Shown here one piece after another: positions 44,650-54,610 of a DNA stretch of 64,000 nt. This stretch comes from an uncultured Bacteroides sp. (GTDB taxonomy: Bacteria; Bacteroidota; Bacteroidia; Bacteroidales; Bacteroidaceae). The stretch covers positions 1-64,000 of the forward strand of contig UQVZ01000009.1 in assembly GCA_900544675.1 (NCBI GenBank). Direction: 5' to 3'. Position numbers and translations under genes: made by a program. Numbering within the stretch: position 1 is the stretch's first letter; each line of letters opens with the position of its first letter. Under the pieces are notes generated by a model. That model was not told the origin of the DNA. It saw nothing but the letters and a program-made list of their open reading frames with translations, and made no database searches.

Positions 44650-46422
44650 ATGAAAAAGTATATTTGGTTTTTGTGCTTGTTGGGATGCATAGCCTTGACG
44701 GCACAGGCGGGCAATTATCGGAAAAGGGATGTTGCCCATCCTTGTTTTGTGACGACCAATACATCGAAGATTGAAATAAAGAAAATTATCCTGACCGACG
44801 AGCAGACGCAGGTGGATGCCGTATTGTATGGAACACCGGGCGAGGTGGCAGTCATCTCGTCGAACACGTTTTTGCGGAGCGAGAAACAGGAGTTCCCTTT
44901 GCGGGAGGCGGCTCATGTGTCGATTGACGGGAGAACAGAACCCGAGCGGATTCCCGATTCGGGCAAGCTGGACATTATCTTGTCGTTCGCACCGATACCT
45001 CAGGGTGTCCATGCGGTAGACTTTCTGGAGAAAGAGGAAGGATGGGCTATTTACGGCATACAGCTGACCGAAGCGGAACCATACGTGTATATTCCCAGTT
45101 TCTTGCAGACCCGGCGTTTCGAGCAAAGCAATACTTTGCCTCAGCCCCAACTGAAGGTAGGCAAGGCGATTGTCAACGGCTATATTTTGGGATATAATCC
45201 GGCTATGCGGCTGGATGTGGTTTTCCGTCATTCCGACTGGTTGTTCTACGATGAGTGGGGAGAGACGGTACGGGTGCGTCAGGACGGTTCTTTCCATATC
45301 GAGACCGATTTGTTGCTGGCTGGGGGAGCCAAGTTGCAGATTAACAAGGCTCAGCTGGATTTGTTCCTGGTGCCGGGCGAAGAGACGACGGTATATATCC
45401 ATTTGCCCCGTTTGAGCATGTCGGCTTCCCGTTTGTTGAAAGATACGTACGGCCAGCAGCAAAAAGCCTGGTACGACGGAGGGGCTGCCAATTTGAATGC
45501 CGAACTGGCTACGTGGGGCTATCCTTTGTCAATGGATGAGGACCCTGATTTCCAGTATTTGGCTTCCGGTCAGCCTGCCGATAAGTTTAATGCTTTTGTC
45601 AAGAAGCATTACGAAAGCTACGAAAAGGCTCTGAAAGAAGGCGAGCAGGTGGGCGAGGCATATCGCCAATACGTCTTGTTGAACCTGAAGATGAACGAAC
45701 TGGTGATGCTGGGTTCGAAAGGGGAGATGCCGGGCATCGTGAAGTCGCCTTATTTCCGGTATGGATACGACTATACGACTTACCTGGAATATATGGAACG
45801 CGATAAAGGGCAGACGGTCGACCTGTGGGAAGATGTGAAGAAAGCCCGCACGGTTTATCAGAACTTTGTGAAAGAACATAAGTTCTCTTCTGACGACAAG
45901 AAATTGCTGAAGACCATTACCCAGCATGAGATTCAAGATTACGTAAAGGAAAAAGCAGAAGCGCTCGAAGCGAAGGCGGAACTGGCGAAATCGGATAAGA
46001 GTTTTGTCGTAGAAGAATTGGATACGCAAGTATCCGGGGCAGATATCCTGCCGGCTATCATTGCTCCTTTCCGTGGAAAAGCCATCCTGGTGGACTTCTG
46101 GGCTACGTGGTGCGGACCTTGCCGCAAGAGCATGTTTGCCATTCGTGACTTGAAAAAGAAGCTGGCTTCGAAAGAAGTGGCTTATATCTACGTGACCGGT
46201 CCTTCTTCGCCCGAAACAGACTGGAAAACAGCCATTACGGACATTCACGGCATACATTACCGCCTGACGAAGGAACAATGGGACTATTTGTGTCATGCGT
46301 ATGGCATCAAGGCCATACCCGGCTATCTGGTCATCAGCTACGATGGAAAACTGCAAGACCAATATACCGGCTTCCCCGGAACGGACGTATTGATGAAAGA
46401 CTTGCTTCGGGCAAGCGAATAA
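44650..46422 (+). CDS. Exported thioredoxin-fold protein, TlpA type
   Basis: 590 residues with a Sec signal peptide (IWFLCLLGCIALTAQAG). A long N-terminal region, beta-rich then helical (about 25-440), precedes a TlpA-like thioredoxin domain (about 460-590). The active site is WATWCGPCRKS (Cys488, Cys491), and a cis-proline loop (KAIPGYLV) is also present. Proteins of this layout are redox-active periplasmic reductases in Bacteroidales; the partner is unknown. It lies 50 bp after the DUF4954-like gene and may share its transcript. A strong RBS-like AAGGAGG lies upstream of the start. Confidence 0.9.
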   Translation: MKKYIWFLCLLGCIALTAQAGNYRKRDVAHPCFVTTNTSKIEIKKIILTDEQTQVDAVLYGTPGEVAVISSNTFLRSEKQEFPLREAAHVSIDGRTEPERIPDSGKLDIILSFAPIPQGVHAVDFLEKEEGWAIYGIQLTEAEPYVYIPSFLQTRRFEQSNTLPQPQLKVGKAIVNGYILGYNPAMRLDVVFRHSDWLFYDEWGETVRVRQDGSFHIETDLLLAGGAKLQINKAQLDLFLVPGEETTVYIHLPRLSMSASRLLKDTYGQQQKAWYDGGAANLNAELATWGYPLSMDEDPDFQYLASGQPADKFNAFVKKHYESYEKALKEGEQVGEAYRQYVLLNLKMNELVMLGSKGEMPGIVKSPYFRYGYDYTTYLEYMERDKGQTVDLWEDVKKARTVYQNFVKEHKFSSDDKKLLKTITQHEIQDYVKEKAEALEAKAELAKSDKSFVVEELDTQVSGADILPAIIAPFRGKAILVDFWATWCGPCRKSMFAIRDLKKKLASKEVAYIYVTGPSSPETDWKTAITDIHGIHYRLTKEQWDYLCHAYGIKAIPGYLVISYDGKLQDQYTGFPGTDVLMKDLLRASE

Positions 46423-46480
46423 GGTTACGTTCGGTTGAAAAAATTCTTGTCTATTAAGGAAATATTTCGATAATACTTTG

Positions 46481-46488
46481 TAACTTTG
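46481..46488 (+). promoter_or_regulatory. -7-like box of the fumarase gene
   Basis: TAACTTTG fits TAnnTTTG, 38 bp before the start. No good -33 box is at the right distance. Confidence 0.45.
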
Positions 46489-46526
46489 CTCACAAGTAAT
46501 AACTAACAATTAATATCTTATTGATT

Positions 46527-48173
46527 ATGGCAACAACACCCGAATTCAAGTATCAGCCGATGTTCGAAAAAGGTAAGGATACTACTGAATACTATTTGCT
46601 TACGAAAGACTATGTGTCTGTAAGCGAGTTTGAAGGAAAACCCATCCTGAAAGTGGCTAAAGAGGGTTTGACCGCTATGGCAAACGCTGCTTTCCATGAT
46701 GTGTCGTTCATGTTGCGCCGTTCGCACAACGAACAAGTCGCTAAAATCTTGCACGACCCCGAAGCAAGCGAAAACGATAAATATGTAGCTTTGACTTTCT
46801 TGCGCAATGCCGAAGTGGCTGCTAAAGGCGTATTGCCTTTCTGCCAGGATACCGGTACGGCTATTATCCACGGCGAGAAAGGCCAGCAGGTATGGACAGG
46901 CTATTGCGATGAAGAGGCTCTTTCGTTGGGCGTTTACAAGACTTATACCGAAAACAACCTGCGTTATTCTCAGAACGCGCCGCTCAGCATGTACGAAGAA
47001 GTGAACACCCGTTGCAACCTTCCGGCACAGATTGACATCGAGGCTACCGAAGGCATGGAATACGAATTCTTGTGCGTGACGAAAGGTGGAGGCTCTGCCA
47101 ACAAGACTTACCTGTATCAGGAAACCAAAGCCATCCTGAATCCCGATACCTTGGTTCCGTTCCTGGTTGAGAAGATGAAGACATTGGGTACAGCCGCTTG
47201 TCCTCCTTATCACATTGCCTTTGTCATCGGCGGCACTTCGGCAGAGAAGAACCTGCTGACCGTGAAACTGGCTTCTACGCACTATTACGATAACCTGCCT
47301 ACTACGGGTAACGAATACGGACGTGCTTTCCGCGATGTGGAATTGGAACAGAAAGTATTGGAAGCCGCTCATAATATCGGCTTGGGCGCACAGTTCGGCG
47401 GTAAATATTATGCTCACGATGTACGCATCATCCGTTTGCCGCGTCACGGCGCTTCTTGTCCGGTAGGTTTGGGTGTCTCTTGCTCGGCAGACCGCAACAT
47501 CAAGTGTAAGATTAACAAAGACGGTATCTGGATTGAGAAACTGGATTCGAATCCGGGCGAACTGATTCCGGAAGAATTGCGTCAGGCAGGTGAAGGCAAT
47601 GCCGTTAAGATTGACTTGAACCGTCCGATGAACGAAATCCTTGCCGAATTGGATAAGTATCCGGTAGCTACCCGCTTGTCTTTGAACGGTACCATCATCG
47701 TTGGCCGTGATATTGCTCATGCCAAACTGAAAGAACGTCTGGATAAGGGTGAAGACCTGCCTCAATACATCAAGGACCATCCTATTTACTATGCAGGTCC
47801 TGCCAAGACTCCGAAGGGAATGGCTTGCGGTTCAATGGGACCGACTACAGCCGGACGTATGGACCCATATGTTGACTTGTTCCAAAGCCACGGAGGCAGC
47901 ATGATTATGTTGGCAAAAGGTAACCGCAGCCAGGCTGTAACGGATGCCTGCAAGAAATACGGAGGCTTCTATTTGGGTTCTATCGGTGGTCCTGCAGCTA
48001 TCTTGGCACAGAACAACATCAAGAGCATCGAATGTGTGGAATATCCGGAACTGGGTATGGAAGCTATCTGGAAGATTGAAGTGGAAGACTTCCCGGCATT
48101 CATCCTGGTGGATAACAAGGGTAATGATTTCTTCAAGCAAATCAAACCCCGTTGTGCCTGCAACTGTAAATAA
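46527..48173 (+). CDS. Class I fumarate hydratase
   Basis: 548 residues from the ATG at 46527 (a TTG 6 bp upstream is less likely). It matches the iron-sulfur class I fumarases (FumA/FumB type) over its full length: GVLPFCQDTGTAIIHG (Cys106), TKGGGSANKTYL, HGASCPVGLGVSCSADRN and GSIGGPAAILAQ. Three cysteines hold the [4Fe-4S] cluster. The enzyme interconverts fumarate and malate, which in gut Bacteroidales serves the reductive branch that leads to succinate and propionate. Class I enzymes are oxygen-sensitive, in keeping with an anaerobe. Confidence 0.96.
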   Translation: MATTPEFKYQPMFEKGKDTTEYYLLTKDYVSVSEFEGKPILKVAKEGLTAMANAAFHDVSFMLRRSHNEQVAKILHDPEASENDKYVALTFLRNAEVAAKGVLPFCQDTGTAIIHGEKGQQVWTGYCDEEALSLGVYKTYTENNLRYSQNAPLSMYEEVNTRCNLPAQIDIEATEGMEYEFLCVTKGGGSANKTYLYQETKAILNPDTLVPFLVEKMKTLGTAACPPYHIAFVIGGTSAEKNLLTVKLASTHYYDNLPTTGNEYGRAFRDVELEQKVLEAAHNIGLGAQFGGKYYAHDVRIIRLPRHGASCPVGLGVSCSADRNIKCKINKDGIWIEKLDSNPGELIPEELRQAGEGNAVKIDLNRPMNEILAELDKYPVATRLSLNGTIIVGRDIAHAKLKERLDKGEDLPQYIKDHPIYYAGPAKTPKGMACGSMGPTTAGRMDPYVDLFQSHGGSMIMLAKGNRSQAVTDACKKYGGFYLGSIGGPAAILAQNNIKSIECVEYPELGMEAIWKIEVEDFPAFILVDNKGNDFFKQIKPRCACNCK

Positions 48174-48351
48174 ATAAGTTTAGGCTTAGTACAAGATAAC
48201 CGGACACGGAAATACGGAGTCGGAGAGGGCTTTTTGATTCATTGGAATGCCGCTTTGCAGAAGCGCAAAAATGGCAAATGAAGAATTGGCTCTACGTCCC
48301 TCGGTGTTTCCGTGTTTGTTTTGTGTAGAACCGAAAAACGAAGATAAGACA

Positions 48352-48870
48352 ATGAAAGGATTGAAATGGAGTGTGCTGGTAGGATGCTTGATGCTGGTTC
48401 TTTCGCTTCAGGCACAAGATAGTGACAAAGAATGGTTGAAAATAGGCGACCCGATGCCTGCCATTAACCTGCAATCAGAAGTATATGGCAATATTACTCC
48501 AGACGATTTGAAGGGAAAGGTGGTGATGGTCAGCCTCTTTGCTACCTGGTGTCCTCCTTGCCAGCTTGAACTGGCAGAAGTGCAAAAGACGCTTTATCCC
48601 AAGTATAAGGATAACTCGGATTTCAAGTTGTTGGTCATCGGTCGTGAACATACGGATGCTGACTTGAGCAAGTATAACGAACGGAAGAAGTTTACTTTCC
48701 CCTTGTATCCCGACCCGAAGCGGAAAGTATTTTCGCTTTTTGCCGACCAGACTATTCCACGCACTTATCTGTTCGGGAAAGATGGTAAATTGGTTTATGC
48801 CTCTACGGGCTATAATGCCGAAGAGTTCCAAAAGCTGATGTCGGCTATCGAGACAGCTGTTCAGAAATAA
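48352..48870 (+). CDS. TlpA-family thiol-disulfide protein
   Basis: 172 residues from the ATG at 48352, which starts a signal peptide (WSVLVGCLMLVLSLQAQ). The open frame extends upstream but that part has no signal. One thioredoxin domain with SLFATWCPPCQLELA (Cys67, Cys70) and the cis-proline segment QTIPRTYLFG. Probably a periplasmic reductase or resistance-type thioredoxin. It stands alone between fumarase and the convergent recQ, 178 bp after fumarase. Confidence 0.9.
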   Translation: MKGLKWSVLVGCLMLVLSLQAQDSDKEWLKIGDPMPAINLQSEVYGNITPDDLKGKVVMVSLFATWCPPCQLELAEVQKTLYPKYKDNSDFKLLVIGREHTDADLSKYNERKKFTFPLYPDPKRKVFSLFADQTIPRTYLFGKDGKLVYASTGYNAEEFQKLMSAIETAVQK

Positions 48871-48895
48871 ATGACAGGATACAATCAATACGATA

Positions 48896-48937
48896 GGATA
48901 GCTACGGATTTTATTTTTGTAGAATCTGTAGCTATCC
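48896..48937. terminator. Bidirectional terminator between tlpA-like gene and recQ
   Basis: GGATAGCTAC and GTAGCTATCC arms (with GATT/GAATC extending the stem) around a T-rich loop, located between two convergent stops. Confidence 0.7.
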
Positions 48938-48966
48938 GTGTATTAAGAGGTATGCTATTTCGGAAA

Positions 48967-50796
48967 TTAGGCAAACCGACGGATAACCTCGATGAAGTCT
49001 TTTCCGTAACGCTCTTTCTTGTATTCGCCGATGCCGCTTATCTCTCCGAAAGCCTCGATAGTGGTAGGTTTGGATGAGGCTAACAGATGCAATGTTTTGT
49101 CCGATAAGACGATGTAGGCAGGGATGGCCTGTTGGTCGGCGAGCTTCTTGCGAAGCGCGCGCAAAGCCTCGAACAACTGTTCGTTCTCGTTCTCGAAGGC
49201 AGTCGGCGCATACAGGGTAGGGCTGACGGGTTGTGTGGTCCGCTTCTTTTTCCGTTTCTCTTTAGCGGCCAATTCTTCCCGCTTGATGACTACCAATTGT
49301 GCCCGTTCGTGTCCGAACAATACTTTCTTTCCGGCTTCGGTAATCTTGAGATGGTTCTTTTCGTTGTAGGCTACCTCGAAGTAACCCAAATTCAACATCT
49401 GCAACAGATAGTCTTTCCAGTCGCGTGCCGGTACATCACGCCCTACGCCATAAGTTTTCAGCTTGTCATAACCCCGTTCGATGATGTCTGCCGTTGCGGC
49501 TCCTTTCAGGATGTCTATCAGCGTGCTTGTACCTATCTGCTGGTCGGTGCGGGCGATGGCACTCAAGGCTTTTTGCACCAGGATGGTTCCGTCGAAACGT
49601 TGGGGAGGGTTGCGGCATACATCGCAATTTCCACAATCATGGTCCATGGTTTCGCCGAAATAGTTCAACAGGATGCGCCGGCGGCAGATGTCGGCTTCAG
49701 CATATTGTTGCATCCTTCTCAGCTTTTCCATGTTCAGTTCCTGTTGCCCGCTTTCTGAAGCGAAGCGTGAGAGCAGTACGATGTCTGCCAGCGAATAGAA
49801 CAAAAGAGTGTCGCTGGGCAGTCCGTCGCGTCCGGCACGTCCGATTTCCTGGTAAAAGCTTTCAATGCTTTTCGGCAGGTTATAATGGATGACCCAACGT
49901 ACATTCGATTTGTCGATGCCCATTCCGAAAGCAATGGTGGCACATACTACCTGCACACGGTCGTTGATGAAGTCTTCCTGGGCAGCGTCGCGTGCGGCTG
50001 CGCTCAGTCCGGCATGGTATACTGCGGTAGAGATGCCGTATGTCTCCAGCGTCTCCGATACTTTCTCGGTCGTGTTCCGGCTCATGCAATAGATGATGCC
50101 GCTCTCTCCGGCATGGCGTCTGATAAATTCCAGAATGGTGCGTATTTTTTCTTTTTGCTGGTATCCCCGCTTTACATCAAGGCTCAGGTTAGGCCGGTCG
50201 AAGGAAGATATAAACACTTGCGGGTCGCGCATGGCGAGTTGGCGCACGATGTCCTGTCGGGTGATTTTGTCGGCAGTAGCGGTCAAAGCCACGATGGGTA
50301 CTTGCGGAAACTGTTCGCGCAATACTTTCAGTTGGGTATATTCAGGGCGGAAATCGTGTCCCCATTGCGAAATGCAGTGCGCTTCATCAATGGCGAAAAG
50401 CGAAATGCGGATATCTTTCAGCAGGTAATTGATTTCTCCCAACAGACGTTCGGGAGATATGTAGAGCAATTTTATCCTTCCTTGCCGGCACTCGAAACGG
50501 ATGTTGGCATTAGTGGTCTCATCGTTGGTGCTGTTTAGGGCACGTGCGATGATTCCGTTGTTCTGAAGCGCTTCCACCTGGTCTTTCATCAGCGAGATGA
50601 GGGGAGAGACTACAATGGCTGTGCCTTCTGTCAGCAATGCCGGAATCTGATAACAGAGTGACTTGCCTCCGCCGGTAGGCATCAGCACCAGGGTGTCTTT
50701 TTTCTGGAGGATGCTGGTGATGATTTGCTCTTGCAGCGGACGGAAACTGTCATATCCGAAATAGGATTTGAGTGTTTTAAGCATATTGGTGTTCAT
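48967..50796 (-). CDS. recQ: ATP-dependent DNA helicase RecQ
   Basis: 609 residues from the ATG at 50796. Superfamily 2 helicase core: MPTGGGKSLCYQIPAL (motif I), DEAHCISQWGHDFRPEY (DEAH box and aromatic loop), QEIGRAGRDGLPS (motif VI). Zinc-binding cysteines CRRRILLNYFGE and HDCGNCDVC follow, then the RQC winged helix and a C-terminal HRDC domain. It unwinds 3'-5' in recombination and replication-fork repair. The -7-like TAACTTTG at 50813-50806 is only 9 bp before the start, so the transcript may have a very short leader. Confidence 0.96.
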   Translation of the reverse strand: MNTNMLKTLKSYFGYDSFRPLQEQIITSILQKKDTLVLMPTGGGKSLCYQIPALLTEGTAIVVSPLISLMKDQVEALQNNGIIARALNSTNDETTNANIRFECRQGRIKLLYISPERLLGEINYLLKDIRISLFAIDEAHCISQWGHDFRPEYTQLKVLREQFPQVPIVALTATADKITRQDIVRQLAMRDPQVFISSFDRPNLSLDVKRGYQQKEKIRTILEFIRRHAGESGIIYCMSRNTTEKVSETLETYGISTAVYHAGLSAAARDAAQEDFINDRVQVVCATIAFGMGIDKSNVRWVIHYNLPKSIESFYQEIGRAGRDGLPSDTLLFYSLADIVLLSRFASESGQQELNMEKLRRMQQYAEADICRRRILLNYFGETMDHDCGNCDVCRNPPQRFDGTILVQKALSAIARTDQQIGTSTLIDILKGAATADIIERGYDKLKTYGVGRDVPARDWKDYLLQMLNLGYFEVAYNEKNHLKITEAGKKVLFGHERAQLVVIKREELAAKEKRKKKRTTQPVSPTLYAPTAFENENEQLFEALRALRKKLADQQAIPAYIVLSDKTLHLLASSKPTTIEAFGEISGIGEYKKERYGKDFIEVIRRFA

Positions 50797-51089
50797 ATCG
50801 GGGTGCAAAGTTAATCGAATTTGAAAGAACGGGCAGGGAAAACAGGGGAATTATTTTTCGGACAAAGTCTTCTGCAGTTTCTTTTTTACAATAAGAATAG
50901 GTATCTGATACATTTCCAGTCGGATAAATGGCAGAAGGGGATGCAGGCAAGTTTTTTCACTAAATAAATCAAAAAAATGATATAATCCGGAAATAAGGTG
51001 AGAAATATGTTGTAGAATAGAAAAAAACTTGCGTAATTTGTATAATTATAGCTATTCAATAAAAAAACACACTTATTATTTAAAGACAG

Positions 51090-51560
51090 ATGAGGGAAAA
51101 TAACGAACATGAAGTAGAGCGTCAAGAAGAAGTTTCCGTGAGGAAACCTTACAATATGCGCGAACGCAAGATTAAAGAAGCTGCCTATCGGGATATGATT
51201 CGGGCAGAGCTTGCAGATGAATTGTATGATAAGATTTTAAACATTCTGGTCATTCAGAAGAAGTACAAGGACCCGAATTATTCCGCCAAGGATTTGGCAA
51301 AAGAATTGAAGACAAACACCCGTTATTTATCGGCGGTCATCAATTCGCGTTTCGGGATGAACTATTCTTGTCTGGTCAACGAATACCGCATCAAGGAAGC
51401 ATTGTATCTGTTGGTAGACAAGCGTTATGCCGACAAGAATGTAGAAGAAATCAGTGCGATGGTAGGTTTCTCGAACCGCCAGTCTTTCTATGCCGCTTTC
51501 TACAAGAATGTAGGTGAAACGCCCAACGGTTACCGGAAACGGAAACGGGGAGCGGTTTAA
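51090..51560 (+). CDS. AraC-type DNA-binding regulator without sensor domain
   Basis: 156 residues. A charged N-terminal part (about 1-65) is followed by an AraC/XylS helix-turn-helix domain: SAKDLAKELKTNTRYLSAVI and VEEISAMVGFSNRQSFYAAF. There is no ligand-binding or receiver domain. Such short regulators occur in Bacteroidales and their targets are unknown. It ends 25 bp before the dipeptidyl peptidase gene and may be cotranscribed with it. The 293-bp gap upstream (50797-51089) is AT-rich and shows nothing else recognisable. Confidence 0.88.
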   Translation: MRENNEHEVERQEEVSVRKPYNMRERKIKEAAYRDMIRAELADELYDKILNILVIQKKYKDPNYSAKDLAKELKTNTRYLSAVINSRFGMNYSCLVNEYRIKEALYLLVDKRYADKNVEEISAMVGFSNRQSFYAAFYKNVGETPNGYRKRKRGAV

Positions 51561-51585
51561 AAAACTAAAGAACTCACTCATACGA

Positions 51586-53547
51586 ATGGAAGATACATTT
51601 CAATATACGGTAGAGCAGTTTGCCGATTTGCAGATTTTACGTTATCGGGTGCCGGGCTTCGAAGCTTTGTCTTTACGCCAGAAGATGCTGGTGTATTATC
51701 TTTCGCAGGCAGCATTGGAAGGACGTGACATCCTGTATGACCAAAACGGGAAATACAACTTGCAAATCCGGCGTTTGCTCGAAGCTTTGTATGTGCATTT
51801 CAAGGGAAATCGTGATACGGAAGAATTCCGCCTGTTCGAGATATACCTGAAGCGTATCTGGTTTTCGAACGGCATCCACCATCATTATGCCTGCGACAAG
51901 TTTGTGCCGGGTTTTTCGTCCGGTTATTTAGCCGACATGATTGCTTCGGTTGACCCGTCGGTATTGCCTCTTGCCGAAGGTGAAGAGGTGAAAGCCATGT
52001 GCGACGAGCTATTCCCGGTTATGTTCGATCCCAATGTGATGCCTAAACGGGTGAACCAGGCAGATGGAGAAGACCTGGTGCTGACCTCTGCTGCCAACTA
52101 CTATGAAGGAGTGACTCAGGCAGAGGCGGAGGCATTTTATGCCGCGCAAAAAGCATCGGGAAGCACGGAGCAGCCTGTAATGTACGGGATGAACAGCCGT
52201 CTGGTAAAGAAAGACGGGAAACTCGTCGAGCAGGTATGGAAAGTAGGAGGAATGTACTCGGAAACTATCGAGCGCATTGTCGAGTGGCTGGAAAAGGCGG
52301 AAACCGTGGCAGAGACCGAGGCACAGAGCGAAGTCATCCGTTTATTGATTGATTTTTACCGTACAGGCGATTTGCATACTTTCGATGCTTATTCCATTGC
52401 CTGGCTGAAAGATACGGAGTCGTATGTAGATTTTGTCAATGGCTTTATCGAGAGTTATGGCGACCCGTTGGGGTTGAAAGCCAGCTGGGAGTCGATTGTC
52501 GACTTCAAGAATCTGGAAGCCACACGGCGTACCGAGCTTATCAGTTCCGAAGCGCAATGGTTTGAAGACCATTCGCCCGTTGACCCGCGTTTCAAGAAAG
52601 AGGCAGTGAAAGGCGTTTCGGCAAAAGTCATTACTGCAGCCATACTGGCGGGAGACCTCTATCCGTCTACGGCTATTGGCATCAACTTGCCCAATTCGAA
52701 TTGGATACGTAGCGTACATGGTTCGAAATCGGTTACTATCGGCAATCTGACCGAAGCTTATAACCGGGCTGCCCGGGGCAACGGATTCCGTGAAGAGTTT
52801 GTATATAGCGAAGTCGAACGGGCTTTACTGGATAAGTATGCCGATATCACCGACGACTTGCATACCGATTTGCATGAGTGTTTGGGGCATGGTTCAGGCA
52901 AATTGCTTCTGGGGGTTGATCCTGATGCCTTGAAAGCCTATGGTTCTACCATCGAAGAAGCCCGTGCCGATTTGTTTGGCTTATACTACTTGGGCGATGC
53001 CAAGCTGGTAGAGTTGGGACTGGTGCCCGATGCTGAAGCATACAAGGCAGAATATTATTCGTACATGATGAACGGGCTGATGACCCAGTTGGTGCGGATA
53101 GAGCCGGGACGTACGGTGGAAGAAGCCCACATGCGCAACCGTCAGCTGATAGCCCGTTGGGCATTGGAGCAGGGCGAAGCAGACAACGTAGTGGAATGGG
53201 CGGTACGTGAAGGGAAGACTTACGTGCGCATCAACGATTATGTAAAACTGCGTACGCTGTTCGGACAGTTGCTTGCCGAAGTGCAGCGCATCAAGAGCGA
53301 AGGCGACTATGAGGCGGCACGCTTGTTGGTGGAAACCTATGGCGTACAGGTCGATCCCATCCTTCATGCCGAAGTGTTACGCCGTTACGAGCGTTTGCAC
53401 TTAGCCCCCTACAAAGGTTTTATCAATCCTGTCTATACGCTTCAGACCGATGCCGAAGGCAAGGTGACCGATGTGTTGGTATCCTACAAGGAAGGTTATG
53501 CCGAACAGATGTTGCGCTATAGCCGGGAGTATACGGTTTTTAGGTGA
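51586..53547 (+). CDS. Dipeptidyl peptidase III family metallopeptidase (M49)
   Basis: 653 residues from the ATG at 51586 (MEDTFQYTVEQF). The zinc motif is HECLGHGSG (His430, Glu431, His435), the HExxGH of family M49, with EEARAD (Glu457/458) as the second motif, 22-27 residues later. No signal peptide, so it acts in the cytoplasm, probably releasing dipeptides from short peptides. The last codons (TVFR) and the TGA stop lie at the edge of a GACTAGG-type repeat, so the C-terminus may have been set by repeat insertion. Confidence 0.93.
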   Translation: MEDTFQYTVEQFADLQILRYRVPGFEALSLRQKMLVYYLSQAALEGRDILYDQNGKYNLQIRRLLEALYVHFKGNRDTEEFRLFEIYLKRIWFSNGIHHHYACDKFVPGFSSGYLADMIASVDPSVLPLAEGEEVKAMCDELFPVMFDPNVMPKRVNQADGEDLVLTSAANYYEGVTQAEAEAFYAAQKASGSTEQPVMYGMNSRLVKKDGKLVEQVWKVGGMYSETIERIVEWLEKAETVAETEAQSEVIRLLIDFYRTGDLHTFDAYSIAWLKDTESYVDFVNGFIESYGDPLGLKASWESIVDFKNLEATRRTELISSEAQWFEDHSPVDPRFKKEAVKGVSAKVITAAILAGDLYPSTAIGINLPNSNWIRSVHGSKSVTIGNLTEAYNRAARGNGFREEFVYSEVERALLDKYADITDDLHTDLHECLGHGSGKLLLGVDPDALKAYGSTIEEARADLFGLYYLGDAKLVELGLVPDAEAYKAEYYSYMMNGLMTQLVRIEPGRTVEEAHMRNRQLIARWALEQGEADNVVEWAVREGKTYVRINDYVKLRTLFGQLLAEVQRIKSEGDYEAARLLVETYGVQVDPILHAEVLRRYERLHLAPYKGFINPVYTLQTDAEGKVTDVLVSYKEGYAEQMLRYSREYTVFR

Positions 53548-53840
53548 CTAGGAGGCTAGGTACTAGGAACTAGGTTTTGAATAGTTGACAAGGTATCAGT
53601 TGACAAGTTGACAAGGTTTTATTTTTTAGGGGACTAGGAACTAGGTACTAGGAGATTAGGTTTTGAATAGTTCAGCAGAAGTATTGGCTTAACTCCTTAA
53701 CTTCTTAACTACTTAACTTCTAAAAAAGAAAACTATTGGCTTTAACTTCTAACGGAGCGAAGGGGAGTGATAACTTCTCTAACTTCTTTAACTCCTAATT
53801 ATAAAACCTTGTCAACTTGTCAACTGATACCTTGTCAACT
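53545..53840. repeat. Composite intergenic repeat RE-4 with 38-bp terminal inverted repeats
   Basis: A GACTAGG-type segment (53545-53582) is followed by a unit, 53583-53840, bounded by perfect 38-bp inverted arms that each contain three GTTGACAAG words. Inside, in order: GGGGACTAGGAACTAGG, TTCAGCAGAAGTATTGGC, TTAACTCCTTAACTTC, then TAACGGAGCGAAGGGGAG with AACTTCTCTAACTTC. No open frame worth reporting. It ends 15 bp before the AlkD-like start and fills the whole gap. Confidence 0.85.
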
Positions 53841-53855
53841 TATAAAATACAGAAT

Positions 53856-54509
53856 ATGGACATACACGAAACAATCAAAGAAATCAAGTCGAAGTTCCGT
53901 TTGTTTATGAACGGTCCTGTGTCGCAGAGCATGCGCGAGAAAGGAATGGACTACAAAGTGAATTTTGGTATCGAATATCCGCGTATCAAGGAAATCGCGG
54001 CCGGATATGCACCCAATCATGATTTGGCGCAGGCTTTATGGAAAGAAAACATTCGCGAGTGTAAGATTATGGCAGGGCTGCTTCAGCCGGTCGATACGTT
54101 TTATCCCGAGATTGCAGATATCTGGATAGAGGATATGCGTTATCCCGAGCTGGCGGAATATACCGTCATGAACCTGTTCCAGCGTTTGCCTTACGCATCC
54201 GAAGCGGCATTCCGTTGGATGGCGGACGAACGTGAATATTTCCAGTTATGCGGTTTCCTGCTGATGGCACGCCTGCTTTCGAAAGGACTGACGCTGAGTG
54301 AACGTGCCGAAGCGGAATTTCTCGACCAGGCGTTTGCTTCCATAGAGAGCGAATACCCGGCGGTGCAACGTGCGGCAGTCTTGGCTTTGCGTAAGTTTGC
54401 CGGACAGTCGGGCGTGCATGTCCAGCATCTTCGCAAGCAACTGACACCGTACCTGAAGTCGGACAAGGCAGAAAAGCGGGCGTTGGCGGAAAGCATTCTC
54501 GAATATTGA
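53856..54509 (+). CDS. AlkD-like DNA alkylation repair protein
   Basis: 217 residues from the ATG at 53856; the frame upstream of it lies in repeat RE-4. It is entirely alpha-helical with HEAT-like repeats (YPELAEYTVMNLFQRLPY, YPAVQRAAVLALRKFAG), as in AlkC/AlkD DNA glycosylases that remove alkylated bases. The catalytic residues cannot be assigned with certainty from sequence, and some family members have no known glycosylase activity. Confidence 0.8.
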   Translation: MDIHETIKEIKSKFRLFMNGPVSQSMREKGMDYKVNFGIEYPRIKEIAAGYAPNHDLAQALWKENIRECKIMAGLLQPVDTFYPEIADIWIEDMRYPELAEYTVMNLFQRLPYASEAAFRWMADEREYFQLCGFLLMARLLSKGLTLSERAEAEFLDQAFASIESEYPAVQRAAVLALRKFAGQSGVHVQHLRKQLTPYLKSDKAEKRALAESILEY

Positions 54510-54610
54510 TGCCTCCTCGGGTGCTCTGCCTTAGATTGTAGAAATTTTTCTTTATATCTTTTCTAAATTACATAAAAAAGATTACCTTTGACGCAAGAAA
54601 GACTGAGCGG

